Below, one piece after another: positions 1 through 11,534 of a stretch of DNA of 64,000 nt. Source of the stretch: Glossina fuscipes (taxonomy: Eukaryota > Arthropoda > Insecta > Diptera > Glossinidae); NCBI RefSeq assembly GCF_014805625.2, contig NW_023998414.1:30012764-30076763 (forward strand), read 5' to 3'. The position numbers and the translations under genes are program-made. Numbering within the stretch: position 1 is the stretch's first letter; every line of letters begins with the position of its first letter. The notes under the pieces were generated by a model. That model searched no databases, was not told where the DNA came from, and saw only the letters and a list, made by a program, of their open reading frames with translations.

Positions 1-147
1 GCCACATGTCTCGCAATGTAAAATGAAGGTGGTGGGCATTGGCCATTGTGCCACATGTCTCGCAATATAAGATGAAGGTGGTGGGCATTGGCCATTGTGC
101 CACATGTCTCGCAATATAAGATGAAGGTGTTAGGCATTGGCCATTGT
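1..147. repeat. 49-bp tandem repeat, three copies, open at left edge
   Basis: Three head-to-tail copies begin at 1, 50 and 99, each opening GCCACATGTCTCGCAAT and closing GGCATTGGCCATTGT. Copies 1 and 2 differ at two bases. Copy 3 carries GTTAGG where the others have GGTGGG. The unit is not a multiple of three, so a coding repeat is unlikely. The array stops at GATCCAAATTT (148) and probably continues left of the window. Confidence 0.93.
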
Positions 148-621
148 GATCCAAATTTTTATTGCATAATTGTTTCAGTTTAATCAAAATGGTTTTTTCT
201 TCTTTACTTTACTCTATTTTGCAGAAACTCTACAATCATTATCGGCTGATAAGCCTAGAAATGAAACTTACAGTTTTTCTGTTTTATCGTTTACTTTTCA
301 AATACTTGAATCTGTATCGTAGGCATTAACGAAAAAATGAGATGACACATAACATAATTTGTCTTAAAGGTAAACATCATTTATAATAGAAAAGTGTATA
401 CCTTAAATTAGTTTATATGTGTGTATGTGTATGTATGTATAAAATTCGATAACAAGTATAACAGAGTAAAAAAATAAATAGATAAATAAAACGATATTAA
501 AACTTTTTTAGTAGAGCAAAGAAATAAACAGCTTTCGAGTTTTAAATAATTATTTAAAGATGTTCATCTATTGCGACCGTTGTCTGTGAACTTAGTCTAA
601 ATAGAAGTTAAATAACATCGA
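148..621. other. AT-rich upstream region of the secreted-protein gene
   Basis: No ORF or RNA gene is seen. The stretch has A/T runs and short TATG repeats near 417-440. It is the presumed 5' regulatory region of the gene starting at 688. Confidence 0.5.
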
Positions 622-627
622 TCAGTT
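622..627 (+). promoter_or_regulatory. Possible initiator (TCAGTT) for the gene at 688
   Basis: TCAGTT matches the arthropod initiator consensus TCAKTY. A weak TATA-like CTAAATAG lies about 25-30 bases upstream (597-604). Starting here would give a 5' leader of about 64 bases. This rests on motif and spacing only. Confidence 0.3.
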
Positions 628-687
628 CATTTTGAAACATCGACCTCTACTGTAGTTTAGTGATCGCTCTCACGCGTAAATTTAACT

Positions 688-2734
688 ATGCGTTTAATAA
701 CAGCTGTTGTTACGGTCTTCTGTTGTGCTATGGCAGTGTTGCTGTTAAATCAGCAATCCGTCGAAGCTAAACCATTCTTTTTTAAAGTTTTAGTACCTAT
801 AGGTAAAGTCGTGCTCCTTGTTAATATTAAGGAAGTTTTTCACAATAATTATTTTTTATACATATATTAAGCTCCGCTTCCACCACCTACTCCACCACCA
901 CCACCACCACGGCCAACACGCAGGGCTACAATAAATTTCCCAACTGCTGAAATTGCGGCTATATCCAACGGCGTTTCCACAATTCTGACAACTTTACTCA
1001 CTCAGAAATTACAACAATTTAACAGCCTGCTAACATATAAAACTATAGGTTCTGCTCCACCAGCGCCAACTACTGCAGCTCCGGCGCCTTCGACTGCAGC
1101 GCCCGATTTCAACTTTCAACCTGAACCAGGCACTGCGGCGGGCGCCACGGGAACTGCTGATGCCACTAATATGATGGAACAAGCTATGCTCAGTGCAATG
1201 GCTGCGACAGGTATGGCCGATATGGCTGGTGCAGCTGGGGCGGCTGGTGCAGCTGGTATGGCTGGTGCAGGTGGTATGGCTGGTGCAGCTGGTATGGCTG
1301 GTGCAGGTGGTATGGCTGGTGCAGCTGGTATGGCTGGTGCAGCTGGTATGGCTGGTGCAGGTGGTGCGCCTGGTGCAGCCGGTATGGCTGGTGCACCTGG
1401 TGCAGCTGGTGCAGCTGGTATGGGTGGTGCAGGTGGTGCGCCTGATGCAACTGGTATGGCTGGTCCAGCTGGTGCGCCTGGTGCAGCTGGTATAGCTGGT
1501 GCAGCTGGTATGGCTGGCGCAGCTAGTATGGCCAGCGCAGCTGGCATGGCAGCCCCGCCCGGTAACCCTGCTAGCGCTGCGGGTCAAATGGGCCCTCCTC
1601 CTGGTGCCCCTCCTGCTGCTGCCGCGAATGCTGTTCCCCCCCGGTGCTCCCCCCGCTGCCCCACCTGCACCGCAACTGCCATCTCCAAATCCTGCTCCAA
1701 TGCCTGCTCTAAATGTTGCTCCCGGCGCTACGGGCGCTGCTCCAGCAGCAAATACTCCAACTGCTGGTGCTGGGGCTGCCCAACCATTAGCACCCAACGC
1801 CGCAAGTGCTCCAAGTCCAGCAGTTAACTCCCCACAAGCATTGGGCAGCATTTCTGTTACTGGTGAATTGAATACTGACGTTTTAGCGAGTGCCCAATTG
1901 GAAGGCACTAGAACACCGCTCGCACTTTTAACAAATTATTACAGCCAACAGGAAATTGACGGCAGCGAAGACGAGGATGACGACGAAGGCCAAATTGTCG
2001 CATTGACTGGATCTGGCAATGCGAACATTGGAAAAAAACAACGCAAACCTGCTTATCGCGCCAAACCTGCATCTCGGCGACTAACTACCGCTCATCCGTA
2101 TAGCGATGATGATGATGATGACGACGAGGACAATGATGATGGCGACGATAATAACGATAACGATGATGATTATGATGATCAACGTTCCTACAATAGCTTC
2201 AGTGACATAATTGGTGGCATTATTGACTCTGGCGTAATAGCAACCGAAAAATCAGATTCCGGACAAAATAAGGTTCGGATACCTACACGTAAAAACGACG
2301 TAATTGTAACACGTAAAAGTGGTAATGACCCGAATCGTCCTACCTTTATACGTCGTATTGATCCTGATACTGGGGCAATTACTACCGTTAAAAAAGTAAA
2401 AAAGATACGTAAATTACCAAAAGGCGGCGACGCTGGTAACAACATAGATCGCAGCCAAGCAGACGATGCATCCGCTAACTTGAAAGCTGTTAACAAGCTT
2501 ATACAGGGTCAACGATATCGTAATTCTCCCCATCGAAATCGTAGCGTAAACGATAAAATCCGCAATAGAGCTCAGGAAATATTAAACGATTACGATAAAG
2601 GCGTTGTTATAAGACCAGCCGTTGGCCTAGGTGTTACCGAAAGCAATGGATACGAATTCTATTCTTATGAAGATCAAGATGATGGAAATTCCGATAACGA
2701 TGAAAATGTGGTAACATTCCGTAGAAGATATTAA
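688..2734 (+). CDS. Secreted low-complexity Pro/Ala/Gly/Met repeat protein with acidic C-terminal half; frame broken at 1636-1642
   Basis: Exon 1 is 688-802. A 69-bp intron (803-871, GTAAAG...TTAAG) joins exon 2, 872-2734. Residues 1-27 form a signal peptide (basic start, hydrophobic core, likely cut after SVEA). A Pro-rich stretch (about 40-55), a mixed segment, and about 110 residues of Ala-Gly-Met repeats (about 154-265; DNA 1216-1550) follow. A Pro/Ala linker, a first acidic patch (about 1960-1990), an Asp/Asn-rich run (2103-2190) and a basic, hydrophilic C-terminus complete it. The frame holds to a 7-C run at 1636-1642. There it passes into a Cys/Ser-rich tail that stops at 1827, giving about 356 residues. 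With six Cs it would continue in Pro/Ala-rich sequence to the TAA at 2732-2734, about 658 residues. The second frame keeps protein-like composition, so one extra C (sequencing error or real allele) is the likeliest cause. Family not recognised; a matrix, cuticle, eggshell or glue protein would fit the composition, which is inference. Confidence 0.72.
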
Positions 2735-2809
2735 GGGCCTTTCTTAAAAAAGGAAAGTAATATTTAAAAAAAAAAAAAAAAAAAAAAACTTAAGCATATG
2801 TTAAGTTTA

Positions 2810-2815
2810 AATAAA
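2810..2815 (+). terminator. Poly(A) signal AATAAA of the secreted-protein gene
   Basis: AATAAA lies 76 bases after the stop codon, beyond a long A run (2766-2788). A second AATAAA is at about 3002-3008. Confidence 0.55.
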
Positions 2816-3640
2816 TGTATCTAGGTGTGGTACAAAAAGAGGTCAAGTATAAATTTTTAATATGTTATTTAACATTAACATTATCAACAAAATTTATAAC
2901 CGCTCCGACAAAACATGATTTCATCTAATTTAGTTTTAAGTTATTAGAAAACAAGACGTATATACAAATATATTCATAAATTTATCGTCTTTAATATAAA
3001 ACAATAAAAACGAAAAGTTTTAATACAAAAAAAAAAAACAACAAAAACCGGAATTTCTAAACTACGCGGAAGTTTGAAATTTGCATATTTTTACTAATTT
3101 ACTTATTTTTAAAAAATGTGCAAAAAAAGAAAAAGAAAACAATGTTTGTTTTCTAAGCATCAAAAACGGGTATTCTTTATAAACTAAAATAATTAATTTC
3201 TATAAATCCGTTTATTTTTTTCGCATTTTAAATCTATGACAATTGTTTCAATAAAGATCAGATGCTTGTATATATATATATGAAACAATAACGTTAACTA
3301 CCACCAATTTTCTGAAGCTTCTAAGCTGTATTTTCCGTTTACACTCGACATTAATTCAATTTTATTTCAACATTTTTTCTTTTTAAGCTTAAAATAAAAC
3401 AAAATTTGAATTTGAAAATAATCAGTTCGTTCCAATACGAAGAAAGCAAAAATGGATTAAAGGAAAGTCAATAAGAAAATCCCATGATTTCAATAGAAAT
3501 CTCTTAATACCCGATACTATAGGGCAAGTCCACAATAATATTATTAATATATTTTCATATTAAATAATTAATTACAAAAATGTACATGAACACTTTGCAC
3601 TGCACATTTTTCGACCAAACTTGTTGGATAATATTGCTTT
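2816..3640. other. AT-rich intergenic sequence, no gene seen
   Basis: Dense A/T runs and a short TA tract near 3270-3281. Nothing protein-like on either strand. Confidence 0.5.
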
Positions 3641-4680
3641 CTAAATTGGTGAGAAAAATATGGTGCAGCTGAGGTAACTTTTTGAGCCTCTTCTCATATG
3701 ATCGTTCCTGCGAAAAGAATTTTTTGTTTGATAAAAAGGTGCACCTCTCAATATTTCATAGTGAAAGTTGGTTCACAACAGTAAATTGACAAAGAAGTCT
3801 AACTTACCGAATTTGGAACACGTAGATCTATTTATTTGAAGACCACCGCATATAAGGATTCCCAAGAAGTGTAAATCTTTATATGTGAAAAAAACTTAAT
3901 TATTAATGTTTTACAATGAAAATTTGTTTATGATTGTAATTTGACATAAAAATTAAGTGGACCAAATTTGAACTACATGAGTCTATTTCTTGGACCCCAT
4001 TCCTTGTAAGATTTCTCATGAATAGTAAAGGAAGACTTCATTTTAAATGTTTTATAATGAAATTTGGTCCATAGCAGCAATTTAGCAAAACTATTAACAG
4101 CACGGAATTTGAATCACATAGACCTATTTCTTAGACCCTCCAGCAACAGTCAGCCTTTCTTGATTATTCTTGTTTCTTTATAAGTTCGGATTTTTTAAGC
4201 AAACCATGTAGTCGCGCATATTGACCAAAATAAGTTTGTATGATCTATAGAAGACCCGTGACAATCTTATAAGAAAACTTCCTTTTTAATCACGGCTATA
4301 TACGACGTTACTCGAAGGCATAGGACTTTCAAAAAAAGTTAACAAATTGTTACTAATTTGATGATCGCTTGTTAAGGTTTATATTGATCGGATCCAATTA
4401 ACAAAGTATATGTCTAAAAAATTATTCTCTTCAATATTGATGATATCATCATATCATCTTCTCATCTCATATACTGCCCTACTGTGTCACGTCTTAGCTT
4501 TCTTAGCATACTAAAGCTGCTGCTCAACAAAATTGTATGAATTTATGGAAAACATGACAACATGACGGCCAGATAAGCTTAGAACGATTACAGAAATGAT
4601 TCGGAATCGGTCGGTATAAGAAAAGGCTGGTCTTTCTTAAGCCCTTCTGGGTGTTACGCACGTCCTTCATACTGGCGATT
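3640..4680. repeat. Mosaic of degraded copies of family-1 interspersed element
   Basis: Segments match the family-1 copies near 21.9 kb and 44.3 kb. Examples are TTTTTGAGCCTCTTCTCATA (3679-3698), the twice-repeated block around ACATGAGTCTATTTCTTGG (about 3974 and again near 4118), and the end-proximal CTTAAGCCCTTCTG (4638-4651). The first two blocks and the last are in opposite orientation, so this is a nested or rearranged group of fragments. The ORF at 4524-4781 (minus) is a by-product of this repeat. Confidence 0.6.
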
Positions 4681-7600
4681 ATTGACTCTCTCTTTACAAT
4701 TGTCGATGGAGTATGCGTTTCTCTTACTATCGAGTGAAAAATCTTTTTGGTCATAAAAGCGCTGTCAAATAACATATGCAAATTTCAACAGAGTTTACTC
4801 AATATCGCCAGCCATAAGTCGATCCCAATCTATTTATCTACTTCTTGTCTATATATTTTGTAAATAAATTTACAAAGTATACTTTTAACGACTCTCAGTT
4901 AAGACAGATCCTATGGTCGTCTTTGTGGAAAACTCTCCCGCACTTGAGTTGCGATTCTTTGCCTACCCGGCTACTCATGCAAGCTATTAGCAGACCTCGG
5001 TTTTTTTAAGAGATATATAGACTAGAAAGCGGAGAGTACGGAGACAAGGAGGTCAGTTGATCAGCTTCCAGCGTAAGGTAATGAGATTGATTATGTTAAG
5101 AGTTATGTCTCCGCCTTGATTACCCAAACATTATAATGTTTTGTGATAGTGAAGCAAATTTATTTGCATATGACTAATGATGCGAATGAAAAGTTAAACA
5201 ACAATTAATAAATTTTCATTGTAGACTTGGCTACAACCTGAATATCAGTTATTCTAATAATATTGCTTTCGTTTTTAAAACTTGTTTTATTTTGAAGATT
5301 AGTTAAATATCACATAGATAATATAGCGATGTCATTGAATTGGTTATAGTTCCACTTATTCAGCTTAATTCCTTATGCATATCTGCGCTATGATAAACAC
5401 TTTCCCTTACTTACATTTGAAACTTACACCAAAGATTTGCACTTATAGTGAAGTTACTTGATAAAAAGAATACATCATCATCGTCCTATAATATCTTATC
5501 CATGTCAACTCGGGACTGTGAAGCAGTAATCGTAACATGCGGGTTAATTAATCAGTCAACTAATACATGCAGACCTTAAACGGAAGATTCTCTATTTTAA
5601 TATAAATAGTAAAGAAAATAAAATGGGACCGCACTTCTTCTTCTTACAAGGAGAGAGAGAGAGAGAAAGAGAGAGAGAGATAGACAGAAAGAGAGTTTAA
5701 AATACGACTATAATAACTAAGAGAGATAGAAAAAGTGTTGCGAGTAGATTGGGTCACTAATTCATAATATATACATATCGTAGGACAATTTTATTATGAC
5801 ATTTGTAATAGATTTAAGCAATAGCATAAGTCTTATAAAGAGTACATATACTTGATCAGCATAAGATTCTGTTTATTATATATCTCTGATCTTGCCAATG
5901 TTTGTATTCAATTGTCAAAATCTCTCAAATACCAATAACGTTACGATAACGCAACTAAGTGCAAGCAGATGCAAAAGTGCTTACTTCAAGTCAATGGATC
6001 ATGAGGTTAATATGGCCAAAAACCGTGTCCATCATAATTGATAAACTAAACTAGTTTTCAAAGATACGGTAACTGTAAACTCCTCAAAAGATATATCTAA
6101 TGAAGAGATTTTTTCTAATTTAAAAAGCTTTAAATTGAAATTAATATCACTGTTCGTTCTCTCTTTGTAGAGATTAAGACAAGTCATCGATAAAATTTCC
6201 ATCGCTCAGTTGTTGTTTATTACAAGAGCTTTAAAAAAATTACTTTAAATTCTCCTGTGTTGGGTTTAACACGAAGCAAAAACAAAGAACATAAGAAAAA
6301 TAAAAACGAAATTTATCTGGCGTGCATAAAACTTGAGATCAAAAGAATTTTTTTTTTTTTTTGTTTTGTTTTGTTTGTTTTAACTTTTCATAAAATATTG
6401 TTTTTTTTTTTTTTTTTTCTAAACTTTTTTTATTTAAATACGCCAAAGGGGCAAATAGCGTTGGTAGGAAAAAGTTTTGATTTTAAAGAAAAAAAATAAA
6501 TATAAAAGCAAAAAAAAAAAAAAAACTTTTAAAAATACTTAACGCACAACTGCATTTCGGTGATTAAGAAATTTCCTTTTATAAGTATTAATTGGATTTT
6601 TCCTGCGTTTTTTTTTTTTTTGTTCTCGCTCAATCATTCTCGCTTTATCTTTCTTTTCTATCCAAGCTCTTGGGAAGAAACCAGTTATAAAATTCTCGAA
6701 TACAGAAAGGAAAATTGGTAAATATTGTAAAGCAAAATGCAATTTATAATAATTTTTAGTTAGTAAAAATATGAAAAAAAAAAAAGCAGAAGTATCTTCA
6801 AAGAAAAAAAACAAAAAAAAAAAAAACAAAAAAATTCAACTGAAAGCTTGAAACGAAACTTTTAATACCGACCATGACTTGGGTAAAACATTTAACTACA
6901 AGAATAAACTGAGTGATTCATGCGCTTGTTATATCGATCGTATATCGTTTTGTATATAGCGTAGACTTGTCAAATCATACCTATTCGCGGTTCGTTGGCG
7001 AGTGTTTAAACTAAAGCTTCATTTTCAATTTCAGCCTTATTTGCAAATGAACTCTTACTTGTTGTGAACGCGAGCTTTCCGATTGAGTTAAATGCTCTCT
7101 GAACTTGATGTTTGAGATTTTATTGAGGACCGCAGAAAAACTCAATTAAACCGAAAACATTTCCAATTTATTTTGAAATTGTAGAAAGAACTATGGGCTG
7201 CTTTTTTAAATTTTTTATACTTAAGCTTAAGCAGAGTTTGAGGAAAGCATTTGGCATTCAGTTTGTTCTTCTAAACGAAAGGATTAAAATCGTAACCCTA
7301 ATAAACCGCGAGGCAGACGTATATGTCGCAATCGTTGCCTCTATTTAACCAAATAAAAGGTATACATATTTTAATTGATTTTCGATTCATAATATTAGGG
7401 TCACTCGAACATCTAACAAATCTAATATAACGCGTGTGATAAGTGTAACTAAGATGTGAGAACCAAAACCGTACCACATTTTTGTAGTATAGGTTACAAC
7501 AAGCCATGACGTACAGAATGTGCGATTAGGCAATCCTTCTCGACGTCATCGCCTCGATCTGATCTCGAATTCGGATATGTTTAGTATGACTAAGTTCGGA

Positions 7601-10600
7601 CTGCGGGTTTCGCAGAGAAGAAAAAGAGAATTTAGGATATCCGTTTTGTCTGTCGTATGCGACCCATCAACGGAGGCGAGGGACTTGTCTAAATCAAGTT
7701 AAAAGATGAGCTACGGGATCCAGTCGTATATCGTTCAATCGACTTTTATGAATTGCCTCTACTAGGAGTTAAATGTGTTGATGAAATAACGAATGTTATC
7801 ACCTGAAGATAACCTGTGACCGATTGGTTAGCAAAGTGCACAATTAGTACTCGAAGCAATTTATAACGTTAACTCCCACAATCAAAGAAATATTCACGCA
7901 AAGAATCCATTTTCTTTTCCGTTTGAGAATAAAGAACGTTCCCAGTTTAAGTTGAACTACAGGCAAGTCGTTTCACCAATTTAGGCTATTTTCAATCCCC
8001 ATCAATCCCCATTCAAGAAACTCGCCGTCCAATGTTGAAGCCACGAACAGGCAAGAAGAGAGAAAAGAATTTCTACTGCAGGCAGACAGACGTACATGCT
8101 TGGGTCGATTCAGGATTTGATACCCATCAAGAATGTAATTAGGATCACTGAAGCTTTATTCCGGATGTTGAAAACGTTATATATATGTGCTTCCTTCGGT
8201 CCTGAGAAGAGAAAAAGGGAAGAGAGAAAAACGTTGTTAGAGCGTGATAATGAAAATTACTTTTTCTCCTTTTTAAAAAATTCTCTCCATAACTTTGTTC
8301 ATTATTAATATTTCTTTGATAAAAATTCTTATTTAGCTCAAGTTTGAACAGCCTTAGCAATTGACATACAAAAATGCAACAATTTCCAAACAAATAAACT
8401 TGATTTATTTGAATTGAAACGTTCACTAATACTAAATCATAGTTATATACGGTCTTATGAATGTGTGTGGACAGTTTTTCAAGTTAACATTTTCGAGAAC
8501 CTGTGTAAGTTAGTCAATAAATGTATGTAAATATAAATGTTTATGTGTATATGTGCACATATGTTTGGGTGCGTGTGTCGGTGGGTGGATGGACTGAAAA
8601 ATATCTTGAAAAGTTATCCGTACACGTCTATAAAACATGAACAATATCGAAACTGTTTTCTTCAAATGTTCTCCACATGAGTATAGATATAGTAACAATA
8701 AATAAGTACAATTTCAATTGAATGATACTTATCAAGATATGTTACAAATTTCCGTAAATCCATATATAAATATGCAGCAGAAATTAGTTGTGCCCATTAC
8801 TGCATAACGAACGGTACAAATGCTGAAAATTTAAAATGAAGGTAAACACAAAAGGAAAATTATGTTCGGCTTAAACCGAACCTTTTCGCACCTATTAATG
8901 ACAGATACTGGAATAGATAAAGCATGCATTCAATAAATAAATGTTTCATTTCATTATGCACGTAATGCTTACTATTTATTTATTTATTTTTTTTTTTTTT
9001 TTGTTTTTTCTAATTGCAATAAATGCAACTCTGTGATTATAAGATTGACTTAAATGCTTTCTCCTCTATTAGGCTCATTACTTGCAATAAGCAATCCGTA
9101 ACAATTTTTGCTATATATCGATTTTTGTGATTAGCTTTCTTAACGAAACTGTCATCAAGATCATGGTTTAAATAGTTTTATGTATAAAATTGTCTACAAA
9201 GTTAGACTAAAAAACTAGTTTTTATAATTCTTGCACTTATTCTCTTAAACTCACTCATTAAATGGTTTTTTTCTCACTTATATTTCCATAATTAATCGAT
9301 CATTAATACAAATTTGGTGACGACTTTTTACATTTACCTAAAACGACTTATCCGGCATATGTTTTTTGTTATTTTGGTAATAAATTTTCAACATTTGACT
9401 TTCATTCCTGCCCTGATATGGAGATGGCAAATTAATTGACATATTTGGACCATAGATCTTATTTATTAGAATGATCTTATATAATTAAAATTTTAAATTA
9501 AACCTAAGCTCTTTTCAAAAAGACGGTACAAAATTTTTTACTTTTTATATTTCCGTTAGGCATTACCTATTTCCATAATTCCAGCGGTACATTTATGTCC
9601 TACTAAAAGAGCAATGATGTTGTAATGCCAGTGTACGAATGTATATCTTTAAATAAAAGGTATAGACGTAGGTCAATAGACACTGGGCTACACCGTCAAT
9701 ATTGGCATTTAGCTGAACTTTACCCATAACTTTTAACGGGTTTTTTCCGCGTTGCAATCCAATTTTCACGGATGGCCCAAATCGATAACATTTAAGAGGA
9801 TTTTCCTTTTAATTAAGCAAAGAAAGTAACGCTTTCCACATACGGGGGTTTGTCTTTTTGCACATAACTCCACATCTGTATAGCTCAAAGAAACCATTTT
9901 GTGTGGTTTTCGTGCGACACGATACAATATAATGTGGAACGATTTGCATCGTCTTTATAGCTATTAATGAATTCTTAAGTCACAACTTGGTTTAGAAATA
10001 AGGATTGATTTGCATGCAATTCCGAATGATTCATAATCATAAAATATTTTAAAAAGACGACAAAAATCCTTATTAGGTATTTGCTAGGTTATGGGTGAAG
10101 CTATCACAGCGATCGATTTTACCAATTTCTGACGGCAGTGGAAAGAGTCGTTTTAAAATAAATTACATTTTCAGTAAAATTTAGAAATCGGTATCACTAG
10201 ATCAGCACCACTACTATCTTAACGATGAATATATGTATGGATCCATACTTGATACGAGGCTAGATTTTACAGGACAGTGAAAATCTCGTTAATTTTAATA
10301 ATCTTTGCTGTTTTTGTTTTTTTTGTTTTTTTTTTTTTTTTGCCTATCGAACATGATACTTGAGTAGGAATTTGAAACAACATTTTTGAAGATTCCTAAC
10401 AAAATGTTTTGCACACATAGCTTTCTTTGGTCATACGGAAAAAAACGTTGTAAACAAATGCGATTTGCGAGATTCTGTCATGTAGATTATGATATATTTA
10501 ATGTACTCCTACCTCGAAAAGTTTTCAAGTTTTAAATTAATTTATACCTGCTAGAGACTTTCCTCGCAATACCTTTCATATACGATATTTAAGATGTTAT

Positions 10601-11500
10601 AGGATTTCTGAAATATAAAAGGCAGATGGACTTGGCATTTTATTACTTACTACATTCATAACTTACTCTGATTTCAGAATAGAAAATAGAACATAGAACA
10701 TCTTATATACATATATTATATATCTAATAAGAGCTCCTTCGAAGCATGATTTACTTCTGTGTCCCATTTAGTTAACATGCTGAACATTCCTCGCGGGATG
10801 GATGTAAAAAAAAAGTTAAACATTTCGAATAAGAAAGACTGGAAAACATCAAACGTAATGCAATCTAGAAAAGTATTGTGCATACATACATAAGTACGTA
10901 TAAGCATTTATAGTCAAGTAGATATCATAACATACTTGAAATCTTGGGTTTAGTGCAAAAGAAAGATATTTCAATTCTTTCCAGCAAATACTTGTAGAAG
11001 GAAGTGAATATTACGTTTAAATACAATTGAAATATGGCTAGTGATAGCTGAGAGGAAAAATTTGAGCAAGAACGTCACAAGTGTGCACTCCAATCTTTCG
11101 GTGATGTGAACATCGAGGCTTATACATTCCAAATTGGTTTGAAAATATTTGGTCTTTTGCTATTTTTTTTTAATTTTTTTTTTTTTTTTTTTTTTTTATT
11201 TCATTTCTTTTTTGTCGCTTACTGCTGCTTGTAACTAAGTTGATAGGCTTCACATTCTTACTGTGATGATTTAATGTTACAAGATCGAAGTGCTACAGTT
11301 TATGTAGTATGATAAAGCAACTATCCATGATTCTAAGTATATTTCAGTGTTGCGGTGGAAGGTTGTCAAATAGTACAACTAAAGCCATAATATAGTTAAC
11401 CATACGATACCAAGCTTGTGACCATAAATGAGTTTGCATCTAATTTGTTCATGCATAACACTATATACGGCAGCTACTACTCGTTGCTGCGACTCTTTTA

Positions 11501-11534
<34 letters not shown>

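Noticed and set aside
1..147. CRISPR-like array at the left edge
   Set aside because: The units are contiguous with no unique spacers, and the window is clearly eukaryotic.
1030..1908. Three minus-strand ORFs (1030-1908, 1116-1547, 1190-1450) opposite the repeat protein
   Set aside because: They exist because the repeat units lack stops in nearly all frames; they have no start context, and the plus-strand gene has a signal peptide and intron.
4524..4781. 85-codon minus-strand ORF
   Set aside because: It reads through the GTCY-core and end region of a family-1 repeat fragment; similar peptides would arise from each copy.
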